A DNA stretch of 64,000 nt from contig CALUVG010000001.1 of the NCBI GenBank assembly GCA_944324165.1, forward strand, positions 66,773-130,772. The letters run 5' to 3'. Shown one piece after another: positions 33,437 through 42,869 of this stretch. This stretch comes from Candidatus Gastranaerophilales bacterium. Its GTDB lineage: Bacteria > Cyanobacteriota > Vampirovibrionia > Gastranaerophilales > Gastranaerophilaceae. A program made the translations under genes and the position numbers. Position 1 is the first letter of the stretch. Each line of letters starts with the position of its first letter. The notes below the pieces were generated by a model that saw only the letters and a program-made list of their open reading frames with translations, was not told the origin of the DNA and did not search any database.

Positions 33437-33778
33437 ATGACCGGATATATTATTACAAAATGGATTGAACCGTACGTTTTATTAGAAACTTCAAAAAAAT
33501 TGGGTCAAATGAAGGATTATACTTTTGACGGGTTTAATAAAATCAATATAAAACAGTCATTTCTAAAAGACCTGACAAAATCTAAAGCTTTTGGCTTATA
33601 CATGAAAAACGTAAACAAATTCTATCTATTTATAACAGATAATGATTTTAATATTTCCGAATTTTTACATCTTCAGTTAAATCTTTCTGATGAAGATTTT
33701 TATCTGACAGAAGATATTGATGAACCTTTTAATAAGATTGATATTGGCAAAGCTGAAGCCTCTTTTATCTCTATTTAG
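33437..33778 (+). CDS. Hypothetical protein cotranscribed with msbA
   Basis: A 113-residue soluble protein that begins immediately after the msbA stop codon. It looks like a small mixed alpha/beta protein (GYIITKWIEPYVLLETSKKL, KFYLFITDNDFNISEFLHL) with an acidic C terminus. No family is recognised. Its position suggests a partner of the exporter or an independent gene that shares its transcript with the HTH gene downstream. Confidence 0.65.
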   Translation: MTGYIITKWIEPYVLLETSKKLGQMKDYTFDGFNKINIKQSFLKDLTKSKAFGLYMKNVNKFYLFITDNDFNISEFLHLQLNLSDEDFYLTEDIDEPFNKIDIGKAEASFISI

Positions 33779-33811
33779 ATATTAAATTTTATAATAACGA
33801 AAAGGTAATTT

Positions 33812-34039
33812 GTGCTTATGGAAAAATTGACTGCCAGAGAAACAGAAGTATTAAAATATTTAATTAAAGGTTTTACAAATAAACAAATAGCAGATGCAAT
33901 GTTTGTTAGTACACACACCGTAAAAGCCCATTTGAAACACATTTTTAGAAAATTTGAGGCTACAAATCGAACACAGGTTGCATATATTGCCGGTACAATT
34001 GATGCAGAACACAAATATTTAACGAAAAATGCCTTGTAA
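33812..34039 (+). CDS. Stand-alone LuxR/GerE-type HTH protein
   Basis: A 75-residue protein that consists of only the GerE DNA-binding domain: LTARETEVLKYLIKGFTNKQIADAMFVSTHTVKAHLKHIFRKFEATNRTQVAYIA. It lacks a receiver or sensor domain, as in the GerE type. GTG at 33812 is taken as start because AAAGG is six bases upstream; ATG at 33818 is possible. It lies 33 bases after the msbA-linked gene and its stop codon sits within the terminator stem. Confidence 0.85.
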   Translation: MLMEKLTARETEVLKYLIKGFTNKQIADAMFVSTHTVKAHLKHIFRKFEATNRTQVAYIAGTIDAEHKYLTKNAL

Positions 34040-34062
34040 TAAAAGATAAATTACAAGGCATT
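34028..34062. terminator. Bidirectional hairpin between LuxR-type gene and glmS
   Basis: AATGCCTTGTAAT and ATTACAAGGCATT form a 13-base stem around AAAGATAA-type loop bases. It lies at the 3' ends of the converging plus-strand HTH gene and minus-strand glmS. Confidence 0.65.
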
Positions 34063-34090
34063 CCTTTGGAAGTTCGTATATTTCTCAATT

Positions 34091-35935
34091 TTATTCTACG
34101 GTCACTGATTTTGCTAGATTACGCGGTTGATCAACATCTTTCCCTAAGAATTCTGCTATATAATATGCAAGAAGCTGCAATGGAACTATTGCAATTACAG
34201 GTGATAAATATTCATGCACTTCCGGCACATGGATAATGTAATCGAATAAATCATCCAATTTTTTCTCTGTTGAATTAGTAAGTGCAATTAATTTTGCATT
34301 ACGAGCCTTAGCCTCTTCACTGTTAGAAAGAATTTTTTCATAAACGCAGCCATGCATTAGTATTGATAATACAGGCATAGTTTCATCAAGCATAGCGATT
34401 GGTCCGTGCTTTAACTCTCCCGCAGGATAGCCTGTAGCGTTAATATAACTTATTTCCTTAAGTTTTAAAGCCCCTTCAAGTGCAGTCGGGTAATTTATTC
34501 CGCGGGCAATATATATAAAGTCTTTTGTATTGGCATATTCTCGTGCACATTTCTGAATAACTTCTTTGTGAGCAAGAATTTGTTCAATTTTTTGAGGAAT
34601 AATCATCAATTCATTTTTCATTGTTTTCAATACAGATGCGTCTATACTATCTTTTATTTCAGCCATATAAATAGCAAGAAGATAAAAAGATATAACCTGA
34701 GCAACATAAGATTTTGTAGCGGCAACCGAAACTTCAATACCGGCACTTACAGGAATAAGACTATCTGCTTCACGTGCCATTGCACTATCAGGACGGTTCG
34801 TAATAATAAGGATATGTGACCCTTTTGCTTTTGCCTGCTTGATTGCAGTAAGCGTATCCGCCGTTTCTCCTGATTGAGAGACACCAATAACCAGAGTATT
34901 TTCATCTGTTACTGTTCTTCTGTAAATATATTCACTTGACGGTTCAACATCAACGGCAATTCCGCAAAATGTTTCTATGATATATTTACCGATCATTGCC
35001 GCGTGCAAAGATGTTCCGCAGGCTATAATCTGTATTCTGTTTAAATGTTTTAATGTTTCTCTTGTGAGTTTAACTTCATTCAGGACAACAGGATCATCAG
35101 TAGTGTGAAGTTTGCCTACAAGAATATTTCTTATAACATCCGGCTGTTCATGAATTTCTTTAAGCATAAAATGCTTATAGCCCATTTTGCTTAAGGCTAC
35201 AGGTTCCCAAGGTAAAATTTCGACTTTATAATCAATGTTTTGCCCTTCTGAATTTATAATGTTCAAAGAATCAGCTTTTAGAACTGCTATTTGATTATCA
35301 GCAAGATAAACAGCACGTTTTGTGTGCTTAATAATAGCCGGCACATCTGATGCCGCAAACATTTCACCATCACCTATCCCCACAAGCAGCGGGGCATTTC
35401 TTTTGGTTACAACAAGAGTATTTGGATAGTCTTTATGCATAACACACAATGCATAAGCTCCCTCTAATTTTTGAGCAGCAAGCCTAACTGCTTCTGTTAA
35501 ATCTTTTACCTTGCCATATATTGAGGCAATTAAATGAGCAACAACTTCTGTATCAGTTTGAGAACGAAAAACACAGCCTTCTTTTTCTAAATTTACTTTT
35601 AACTCTTTGAAGTTTTCTATAATACCATTATGAACAAGTGCCAGTTTTCCGCAATTACAAGTATGAGGGTGCGCATTTAAAAGAGTTGCAGCCCCATGGG
35701 TTGCCCAGCGAATATGCCCTATGCCCATTTTAGCCGTTTGAATTTCATCTCTATGTTCTCTTAAAACATTTTCAAGATTTTGTAATTTACCTTCAGCCTT
35801 ATATATTTTTATATCGTTTCCATCAGAAATGGCAATACCGGATGAATCATATCCTCTGTATTCCAGTTGTTTTAAGCCGTCTACCAGAATATCCACAACC
35901 GGCTGATTACCAACATATCCGACAATTCCACACAT
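34091..35935 (-). CDS. glmS: Glutamine-fructose-6-phosphate aminotransferase
   Basis: A 614-residue enzyme making glucosamine-6-phosphate for peptidoglycan and lipopolysaccharide. Cys2 of MCGIVGYVG is the glutaminase nucleophile; HNGIIENF and SQTDTEV follow. Two SIS domains carry ACGTSLHAAMIGKY, GVSQSGETADTLTA and the C-terminal KSVTVE end. The length is normal. No glmS ribozyme can be fitted into the short upstream region; GGGAGAG serves as ribosome site. It is monocistronic. Confidence 0.97.
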   Translation of the reverse strand: MCGIVGYVGNQPVVDILVDGLKQLEYRGYDSSGIAISDGNDIKIYKAEGKLQNLENVLREHRDEIQTAKMGIGHIRWATHGAATLLNAHPHTCNCGKLALVHNGIIENFKELKVNLEKEGCVFRSQTDTEVVAHLIASIYGKVKDLTEAVRLAAQKLEGAYALCVMHKDYPNTLVVTKRNAPLLVGIGDGEMFAASDVPAIIKHTKRAVYLADNQIAVLKADSLNIINSEGQNIDYKVEILPWEPVALSKMGYKHFMLKEIHEQPDVIRNILVGKLHTTDDPVVLNEVKLTRETLKHLNRIQIIACGTSLHAAMIGKYIIETFCGIAVDVEPSSEYIYRRTVTDENTLVIGVSQSGETADTLTAIKQAKAKGSHILIITNRPDSAMAREADSLIPVSAGIEVSVAATKSYVAQVISFYLLAIYMAEIKDSIDASVLKTMKNELMIIPQKIEQILAHKEVIQKCAREYANTKDFIYIARGINYPTALEGALKLKEISYINATGYPAGELKHGPIAMLDETMPVLSILMHGCVYEKILSNSEEAKARNAKLIALTNSTEKKLDDLFDYIIHVPEVHEYLSPVIAIVPLQLLAYYIAEFLGKDVDQPRNLAKSVTVE

Positions 35936-36053
35936 TATTTATCTCTCCCTTTAAATGTCTATTCAGTCTTATACAAATATTATATCATTGAAAAAGGCAA
36001 ATATAAAAATCCTTATAAAAGTTTTACATAAGGCAATTTTGAATATAAACAGA

Positions 36054-36962
36054 TTATTTCAAGCCATTATACCAGTCACGGGCAAACATTTCGCCTTTAC
36101 CTTCCGGCTTAACTTTAACAAGCAAAATGCAATCATTGCCGCAGCCGACTTTTACGCCGTTTTTATCAGCACAAACGAATTCTCCCGGCTGTGCTTTACC
36201 TTCAACAACCCTTGTCTCCATAACCTTTATAATTTTACCGTTATGTAAAAAGTAAGCAGATGGGAATTTATAAATTCCGCGAACAAGGTTATGAATATCT
36301 GTTGCTGATTTATTCCAATCAATCAAAGTTTCTTCTTTTGACAATTTATTTGCCATGCAAACGCCGTCTTCACACTGAGGCACAGGGGTTAGAGTTTTAT
36401 CAACAAGCCCTATTAGAGTTTTTTCAATTAATTCAGGAGATTTTTCGCTAATTTTTTCAAATAAATCAACACAGGTCATCTCCTCAGGAATTTGAATAAC
36501 TTCCTTTAGACAGACATCACCGCAATCCAGCCCTAGTTCAGTAATCATTGTGCAAATACCGGTTTCTTTATCACCATTAATAATTGCGCGCTGTATAGGA
36601 TTTGCCCCTCTGTATTTCGGCAAAAGAGATGCGTGCAGATTAATTGTTTCATATTTTGGAATATCAAGAACTTCCTGAGACAAAATTTGTCCGAAAGCAA
36701 ATGTCACAAAAAAATCAGGATTTAATTTTTTAATCTCTGTCTGCATTTCCGGCTCTTTGCGTATGGATTTTGGCTGAAAAACTGGTAAATCATGAGCAAT
36801 AGCAAACTGTTTAATTGGAGACATAGTAAGTTTATGCCCGCGTCCGGCGGGTTTGTCTGGCTGGGTTACAACGGCAGTAACTTCAATTTTATCTGAATTA
36901 TATAAATATTCAAGTGACTTCAGGGCAATTGCCGGAGTGCCGAAAAAAACTATTCTTATCAT
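36054..36962 (-). CDS. fmt: Methionyl-tRNA formyltransferase
   Basis: A 302-residue enzyme: MIRIVFFGTPAIALKSLEYL, the catalytic block INLHASLLPKYRGANPIQRAI with HxSLLP, and GDKETGICTMITELGLDCGDV. The C-terminal OB-like domain follows (ETRVVEGKAQPGEFV). It formylates initiator Met-tRNA. It overlaps def in ATGA, giving the classic def-fmt pair. Confidence 0.96.
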   Translation of the reverse strand: MIRIVFFGTPAIALKSLEYLYNSDKIEVTAVVTQPDKPAGRGHKLTMSPIKQFAIAHDLPVFQPKSIRKEPEMQTEIKKLNPDFFVTFAFGQILSQEVLDIPKYETINLHASLLPKYRGANPIQRAIINGDKETGICTMITELGLDCGDVCLKEVIQIPEEMTCVDLFEKISEKSPELIEKTLIGLVDKTLTPVPQCEDGVCMANKLSKEETLIDWNKSATDIHNLVRGIYKFPSAYFLHNGKIIKVMETRVVEGKAQPGEFVCADKNGVKVGCGNDCILLVKVKPEGKGEMFARDWYNGLK

Positions 36963-37519
36963 TTATTTAACTCGTTCTCCAAAACTTCATCTACAATAAT
37001 TTTGTCTGGATCAACAGGCGGCAGATGGTGTTTTGCCAGTTCTTCATCAGCTTGAAAACGATTTGCACAGTGGTCAATAAACAAAATTCCGTCTAAGTGA
37101 TCATTTTCATGCTGAATTGCACGTGCAAGTAAAGACCCGTCTTTTGCTTCCATAACAAAGGATTTGCCATGTGAATCCATGGCTTTTACCATTACATTTT
37201 TATAGCGTTTCACATCAGTATATGCCTCAGGAAAACTAAGGCAGCCTTCTTGTGAAATTATTGCTCCTGATTTTTTTATTATTTTAGGGTTTATAAATAC
37301 CATTGGATTAAGCGGTTCATTATTGCTTGAAACATCAATTACAAAAACACGATAATTTACGCCAATTTGAGGTGCAGCAAGCCCAACACCGTTCTGTGCA
37401 TACATTGTATCCAACAAATCCTGCACTAAATCCAATATTTTTTTAGAAACTTTATGAACTTCTTTAGAAGGTTCTCTTAATGATTTTTCCCCGTATTGTA
37501 AAACTTTTCTTACAGCCAT
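36959..37519 (-). CDS. def: Peptide deformylase
   Basis: A 186-residue metalloenzyme with all three motifs: GVGLAAPQIG, EGCLSFP and QHENDHLDG, which provide the catalytic Glu and the metal ligands Cys and two His. The start at 37519 (MAVRKV) has GAGAGG six bases upstream, so the open frame's first ten codons are not used. It removes formyl groups from nascent proteins, acting on the product of the downstream fmt. Confidence 0.96.
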   Translation of the reverse strand: MAVRKVLQYGEKSLREPSKEVHKVSKKILDLVQDLLDTMYAQNGVGLAAPQIGVNYRVFVIDVSSNNEPLNPMVFINPKIIKKSGAIISQEGCLSFPEAYTDVKRYKNVMVKAMDSHGKSFVMEAKDGSLLARAIQHENDHLDGILFIDHCANRFQADEELAKHHLPPVDPDKIIVDEVLENELNK

Positions 37520-37642
37520 ATTAATCCTCTCTTTATGAGCATTATACACTAAATATAGTTCTTTGGCAAATTCATTATTATTGAATCAAACAAGCATTCC
37601 TGACATAAAGAATACAGAGACCAATCCTTTTGACGCCAGACG

Positions 37643-38320
37643 TTATCTTAAATTCAAAAACTTATGAACCTGAGGTATAATGCGGATATTTTTGTAGCGT
37701 TCTAAAAACTTATCAAGAATTTTTTCTGCAAATTCTGATGTAACTGTCATCTTATCTTCCGACATTTGCGGCTGCAAAATCAATTCAATATTATATTTTT
37801 TCCCTAGTTCACAACTTTTGATAATTTCGTCCTCTGTTATTTGTTTATTGAAGACAATCTTTGCAAAAGTCTCTACGCCGCGACAATTTTCAAAAAATTT
37901 GTCATGGAATTTAAATGACTCCTTCATGCCTGATGCGCTTTCAAGCTTTATATCGGCAGAAATAATATCTATAAACGGTTTTATCTCCTGTAATTTTGAG
38001 GCAAGTGTTGCATTAGTTTCCAGATAAATTTTTTGTCCTGTCTGCGGCAAAAATTCTTTTAAAAAGTCTGTAGACAACAAAGGTTCACCGCCGGTTAATG
38101 AAATTGAATGATAATTGCTAAATTCAGAAACTTTCTCTAACAATCCATTTACATCATACTCTTCATATTCAGAGCCATCCAAAAAATCCGTATCACAATA
38201 ATTACATTTCAAATTACAATTACAAAATCTGATAAAAAGTTGTTTATACCCAACATATGGACCTTCCCCCTGAATTGATGTAAATATTTCTTTTATTCTC
38301 ACTTTGCAATTATCAATCAT
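37643..38320 (-). CDS. queE: 7-carboxy-7-deazaguanine synthase
   Basis: A 225-residue radical SAM enzyme of queuosine synthesis. EIFTSIQGEGPYVGY precedes the cluster motif with Cys35, Cys39 and Cys42 (CNLKCNYCDTDF), the Cx3Cx2C form; SLTGGEPLL and YLETNAT follow. It converts carboxytetrahydropterin to carboxydeazaguanine. Its start overlaps the end of the J-domain gene by eight bases, an unusual partnership. Other queuosine genes are not in the window. Confidence 0.93.
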   Translation of the reverse strand: MIDNCKVRIKEIFTSIQGEGPYVGYKQLFIRFCNCNLKCNYCDTDFLDGSEYEEYDVNGLLEKVSEFSNYHSISLTGGEPLLSTDFLKEFLPQTGQKIYLETNATLASKLQEIKPFIDIISADIKLESASGMKESFKFHDKFFENCRGVETFAKIVFNKQITEDEIIKSCELGKKYNIELILQPQMSEDKMTVTSEFAEKILDKFLERYKNIRIIPQVHKFLNLR

Positions 38321-39353
38321 TTAATAAATTCTCTCTAATATTGTGTGACGAAGCTTTCTTTAATTTTTCATAAAGCTTAATCTCATCATCTGACAAAGAT
38401 TGAGGAATTTCAATATGCACTGTAATTATCATATCGCCTGATTTATTTTTTTGCTTAACTCCCATGCCGGAAAGTCTGAACTTTTGTCCGGAATTTGTAT
38501 GAGCAGGTAATTTTAACTTAACATTTCCTTCTAATGTATTAACTTCAATTTCTCCGCCAAGAACAGCCTCAAATGGGGTTATTGGAACGTTATAAAGTAC
38601 ATTCAACCCGTCGTATTTAACCTTTGAATTGCCTTCTATTTTAATTTTTATATACAAATCACCATTTTTACCGCCATTTTGTCCGTGATTGCCTTCTCCC
38701 TTAAGACGCAGTTTTGCCCCATTTTTAATTTTAGCGGGAATTTTAACAGTAATTTTACGGTATTCTGATTTTTCACCTGTTCCATTACAGTCAGAACATT
38801 TTGCCCCGTTAATAAATTTTCGCCCCTTACATTTAGGACAGAGCTGTGTATGCAAAACATTTACTGTTCTTGAGGTGCCTTTTAGTGCCTCAGCAATTCC
38901 AATTGTTATATCTACGGTTATATCTGTACCGTTTGCAGGTTCTGCTTTTTTCTTTTTTTGTTCTTTTTTAGTGAACTCTTTAAATATATCATTTATTTTA
39001 TCGGAAAAAACTTTTTCAGAATAATCCTTCTTTTTTTCAAAAGAAGATTTAATATTCTGTTCTCTGTTGGGCGGAGTAGTTGTTTTTTCTTTATATTCTT
39101 GTTCGGCTTTTTGAGAAGTAGTTTTTGTTTTAGGCGTTTCAAAAAAGCCGTGAAGCATATTATACTGTTTTTTCTTTTCAGGATTAATCAAAGTTGTATA
39201 AGCTTCTGTTATATCTTTGAACAACTCTGCAGTATCCGGATTAACATCAGGATGATATTTTCTTGCAAGCCGTCTGTATGCTGATTTTATTTCAGCATTT
39301 GAACTATCCGGTGTGACTCCTAAAATTTCATAGTAATTCTTAAACTTAATCAT
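38313..39353 (-). CDS. DnaJ-type cochaperone with a half zinc finger
   Basis: A 346-residue protein. The J domain occupies residues 5-68 with HPD at 34-36; a Lys/Glu-rich linker (70-145) replaces the Gly/Phe region. Only two CxxC motifs are present (Cys172/175 and Cys186/189) where DnaJ has four, so only one zinc site can form. The C-terminal client domains (VKIPAKIKNGAKLRLKGEG, LGGEIEVNTLEGNVKLKLP) are typical of DnaJ. It works with DnaK. Linker and zinc-finger differences suggest a specialised paralog. Confidence 0.88.
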   Translation of the reverse strand: MIKFKNYYEILGVTPDSSNAEIKSAYRRLARKYHPDVNPDTAELFKDITEAYTTLINPEKKKQYNMLHGFFETPKTKTTSQKAEQEYKEKTTTPPNREQNIKSSFEKKKDYSEKVFSDKINDIFKEFTKKEQKKKKAEPANGTDITVDITIGIAEALKGTSRTVNVLHTQLCPKCKGRKFINGAKCSDCNGTGEKSEYRKITVKIPAKIKNGAKLRLKGEGNHGQNGGKNGDLYIKIKIEGNSKVKYDGLNVLYNVPITPFEAVLGGEIEVNTLEGNVKLKLPAHTNSGQKFRLSGMGVKQKNKSGDMIITVHIEIPQSLSDDEIKLYEKLKKASSHNIRENLLND

Positions 39354-39430
39354 ATTTTTATTTATAACGATGTTATAAAATTTTTCAACAATTAAGGTTA
39401 CCTATTTTATAAAAAATTCGAAAAATTTTA

Positions 39431-39439
39431 TGCTATTAT
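39431..39439 (+). promoter_or_regulatory. Extended -10 box predicting a leaderless SulP mRNA
   Basis: TGCTATTAT is an extended -10 element; the ATG at 39447 begins after seven further bases. No ribosome site and no convincing -35 are seen. Confidence 0.45.
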
Positions 39440-39446
39440 TTAAAAT

Positions 39447-41066
39447 ATGAATATGGATTATATAAAAACACGATTAAATATTTTTATGGGGGATACATTA
39501 GGCGGGATAAATGCCGCAATTATAGCCTTACCTCAGGCACTTGCATTCGGAGTTGCGACAGGGTTTGGAGCCGGGGCAGGTATATGGGGGGCTGTAATAC
39601 TAAGTTTTATCGTTGGAATTCTGGGAACTAAAATACCAATGATATCAGGAATTACCGGTCCTTCCGCTATTGTAATTGCATCAGTCATGCATGCACTGAA
39701 TCAAGATATTTCTTCCGTAATTCTGATAATGTTCATGGCAGGTATTATTCAAGTAATTTTATCCCGTTCAGCACTTTTGAATGTGGTTAAATATGTACCG
39801 TATCCTGTTATATCTGGTTTTATGAACGGAGTCGGAATAATAATCATTATATTGCAGCTAAATCCGCTTTTGGGACATAAAGCAATGTCCAACACAATAG
39901 AAAGTATTGAATATACTTTTTTAAATCTGTCATCAATCAATTATGATGCATTACTTTTAGGTATAATGACTCTTATTATTGTTTTTGGAGTGCCTAAACG
40001 TATTAATAAAGTATTTCCTTCAACAGTGCTGGCATTGATTGTCTGTACTCTGATTTCAATAAAATTAGGATTAAATGTAGACAAAATTTCTAATGTTGCG
40101 GTTGGAATTCCTCAAGTATCTTTTCCTCATGCAAGTATTCATGACATAATAACATATTTCCATTATGCCGTAACACTTTCAATAATTTTAACAGCGGAAA
40201 GTTTGTTAACAGGACTTGTTTGCGATTCGTTAACAAAAACACAAAGTTCGCCTAAGAGAATAATATTTGCCCAAGGGATAGGAAATGCTTTTTGTGCACT
40301 AACCGGTTCTCTTGCAGGTGCTGCAGCAACAATGAGAACTGTTGCAGCTTTAAAAGCCGGGGCGACAACACGTATTGCAGCTTTTGTAACCCCTGTTGTT
40401 CTTATTCTTTTATTGTTTAAATTTTCCGGATTTGTCGCTGAAATTCCGCTGGCTGTTCTTGCAGGTATTCTGATAAAAATAGGATATGACATTATTGATG
40501 TCAAATTGTTAAAAGTCTTGCGTTACGCCCCAAAAGAAGATTTATATGTACTTGCGCTGGTATTTTTATTAACAGTATTTTATAATCTAATAGTTGCGGT
40601 TGGAGCAGGAATTACACTTGCAGCATTACTATATGCTAAACGAGTTGCTGATAAGGCACGAATTGTACACAAAGTTGTTCATAAAAAAGAAATTTTAACA
40701 CTTGAAAGAGAAGTAGAAGAAGATTACGGGCATAAAATTCGAATTGCTCACATAGACGGTCAATTTTTCTTTGGTTCAGCAACACAGTTGATTTCAAAAT
40801 TTGATGTTATGCTGGGAACAAAAATATTAATTCTGACCTATGATGCGGGAGATATGTTGGATATATCGGCAATATTTGCGATGGAGGATATAATTGAGCG
40901 TCTGAAAAGCCAGCATATACGAATTTTGCTTGTTGTAGCAGACGAAATGGTTTTAACACAGCTTAAAGAACACAAAATTACATCACAAATAGGTGAGGAA
41001 AATGTTTTCACTGAAGAGATGAAAGCCATAGAATTTGCCCGTAAAACAATCAAAAAAAGCAGATAA
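39447..41066 (+). CDS. SulP-family anion transporter with STAS domain
   Basis: A 539-residue membrane protein. The transport domain spans residues about 10-400, with the hallmark GGINAAIIALPQALAFGVATG, ISGITGPSAIVIAS and AGAAATMRTVAAL motifs; a cytoplasmic STAS domain fills the C terminus (IAHIDGQFFFGSA to about residue 535). SulP carriers import sulfate, bicarbonate, or dicarboxylates; the substrate is not decidable here. It is monocistronic. Confidence 0.93.
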   Translation: MNMDYIKTRLNIFMGDTLGGINAAIIALPQALAFGVATGFGAGAGIWGAVILSFIVGILGTKIPMISGITGPSAIVIASVMHALNQDISSVILIMFMAGIIQVILSRSALLNVVKYVPYPVISGFMNGVGIIIIILQLNPLLGHKAMSNTIESIEYTFLNLSSINYDALLLGIMTLIIVFGVPKRINKVFPSTVLALIVCTLISIKLGLNVDKISNVAVGIPQVSFPHASIHDIITYFHYAVTLSIILTAESLLTGLVCDSLTKTQSSPKRIIFAQGIGNAFCALTGSLAGAAATMRTVAALKAGATTRIAAFVTPVVLILLLFKFSGFVAEIPLAVLAGILIKIGYDIIDVKLLKVLRYAPKEDLYVLALVFLLTVFYNLIVAVGAGITLAALLYAKRVADKARIVHKVVHKKEILTLEREVEEDYGHKIRIAHIDGQFFFGSATQLISKFDVMLGTKILILTYDAGDMLDISAIFAMEDIIERLKSQHIRILLVVADEMVLTQLKEHKITSQIGEENVFTEEMKAIEFARKTIKKSR

Positions 41067-41094
41067 AAAATGGGGCATTTTAACAATGCCCCAT
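41064..41094 (-). terminator. Intrinsic terminator of the 5'-nucleotidase gene
   Basis: On the minus strand ATGGGGCATT and AATGCCCCAT form a ten-base stem with a five-base loop (41070-41094), followed by TTTTTT (41069-41064). It lies 100 bases after the nucleotidase stop codon and also overlaps the end of the convergent SulP gene. Confidence 0.8.
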
Positions 41095-41195
41095 ACTAAA
41101 CTTTTGTAACTTCGTCACGCATACTGACTTATTTACATATACAAATACCCATCGTCGATTATTTTCTGGCTGATTGAAGTTATGTAAAATAGTTA

Positions 41196-42788
41196 TTACT
41201 CAATAATTTTACCTGTATTTGCATCAACTACGGTTATTCGTCTATCGTCAGTTAATACTATAGGACTTTTCATTTTTTTAATATAATCACAGGTTAATTT
41301 GTCTTTATCAAAATTGTATAAGGTTTCTATGAAATTCGGGTTACGTTTGGTAAAATATCCGTCTCCGCCTGTTGCCGTAAAATCATCCATTGCTATTTTG
41401 TAAAATTTATCCTGTCTTGGATTTTCCACATCAATAGGGTGTTCAATCTTATCTTTATCTACAAATATTAACTTAAGAAGTTTACCGTTTGTATCAACAG
41501 TGTATTTTAATCCTGACACATAGAAAATGCCGGGTTTATTACCAACATTAGAAAAAGATTTTGTACCGACTTTTATTGCATCAACAAGCTCTTTTTCAGA
41601 AACATGCGCCATTACCATATTATTTTTAAATGGAGTTATATCAGAAATAAGACGGGAATCAACAGTTCCCACATCAAAATTTCCACGGATGTTGCCGGAA
41701 TTTAATAATGCCATATCTGCGCCTAATTCATCTTTCATTGCGTCTGCAATAATATCTACATTAGGATTATGCGCAATTAATCTATGTTTCGGAGCAGGAG
41801 GAACAGAACTTATTTCACCTAATATTTCGGGTTTTCCAAGAATATTTTCTACTGCATATTTTATTGGCAAAATACGTCTAAATTCACGCGTCGTAGAAAG
41901 GTTATTCTGTACTTTGGTAATAACGCCGTCTTTATCGAATTCAAGATTTAAAACACCGAATTTCTCTCCATCTTTTCCTGCTTGTGTTATAACTACAGGT
42001 TCTCCATCTTTAGATGTTATTAAATTTACACCTTCTTTAACATTTTCAAGAATATTGTGTGTATGCGCTCCAAGAATTACGTCCAGACCGGAAGTCTCCT
42101 GCGCTATTCGTTTATCATTTTCATAGCCGCTGTGCGATAGAAGGATTATCTTATTTATACCTTGCGTCTTAAAATTATTAACTTCATCTTGAACTTCTTT
42201 TATTGTTGATTCAAAATCGCTTACATGTATTTCTTCTACAGATTTATTATGCTTAACCCTATCTAAAACATCTGACGGAGCTATGCCAATGATACCATAT
42301 TTGTTGCCATTATGTTCTTCTACAAATGATTTGGTAATTTTGCCGTTCATAGGGCTGTTTTTATCGACAGTTACGTTTGCCCCGAGAATTCTGTATTTTG
42401 CATTTTTTATTAATTCAGAAAGTTTTTCTGGCACAACATCCATTTCATGATTACCGAGAGCTGTTGCACTGAATCCTGCCCAATTCATAAAATTATGAGC
42501 AACTCTATTTGCCAGATAATTCTCACCAAGAATTATATCTCCGGATGCCAGTTTTAATTTATCCATTTGATAAGACGGAGTGAACGAATCAAACTGACGG
42601 GCTATTGCATACAAGCGTTCCATATTTGTCATTTTTCCGTGCAGATCATTCACATAAAATATACTGGCACGCGTATGTTGGGGCGGTATTGCATTTGAAG
42701 ATTTTGTAACCGAATTTTGAGAATTACTGTTCGTTAGATTTGAACGGTATTTATTTATTAGATTTGTTGACGAAAGATTATTAATCAT
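41196..42788 (-). CDS. 5'-nucleotidase/metallophosphatase without Sec signal
   Basis: A 530-residue two-domain enzyme of the UshA type. The metallophosphatase domain has VNDLHGK, LASGDI, ALGNHEMD and LGAHTHN; the C-terminal substrate domain has MALLNSGNIRG and DDFTATGGDGY. Relatives hydrolyse nucleotides in the periplasm, but here the first 40 residues are a polar Ser/Asn/Thr-rich tail (SSTNLINKYRSNLTNSNSQN) with no hydrophobic signal. It could be cytoplasmic or exported by another route. AGGT precedes the ATG by four bases. Confidence 0.88.
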   Translation of the reverse strand: MINNLSSTNLINKYRSNLTNSNSQNSVTKSSNAIPPQHTRASIFYVNDLHGKMTNMERLYAIARQFDSFTPSYQMDKLKLASGDIILGENYLANRVAHNFMNWAGFSATALGNHEMDVVPEKLSELIKNAKYRILGANVTVDKNSPMNGKITKSFVEEHNGNKYGIIGIAPSDVLDRVKHNKSVEEIHVSDFESTIKEVQDEVNNFKTQGINKIILLSHSGYENDKRIAQETSGLDVILGAHTHNILENVKEGVNLITSKDGEPVVITQAGKDGEKFGVLNLEFDKDGVITKVQNNLSTTREFRRILPIKYAVENILGKPEILGEISSVPPAPKHRLIAHNPNVDIIADAMKDELGADMALLNSGNIRGNFDVGTVDSRLISDITPFKNNMVMAHVSEKELVDAIKVGTKSFSNVGNKPGIFYVSGLKYTVDTNGKLLKLIFVDKDKIEHPIDVENPRQDKFYKIAMDDFTATGGDGYFTKRNPNFIETLYNFDKDKLTCDYIKKMKSPIVLTDDRRITVVDANTGKIIE

Positions 42789-42869
42789 TGTTACCTGACT
42801 TATATTACTGTATGTATTGAATAAAACGTGTAAAAATATTTTTTGCGGTTATGTTATTTTTCTGTAACA

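Noticed and set aside
35936-36053. glmS ribozyme or leader upstream of glmS
   Set aside because: Only 118 bases separate glmS from fmt, without the ribozyme core pairing; a plain ribosome site is present.
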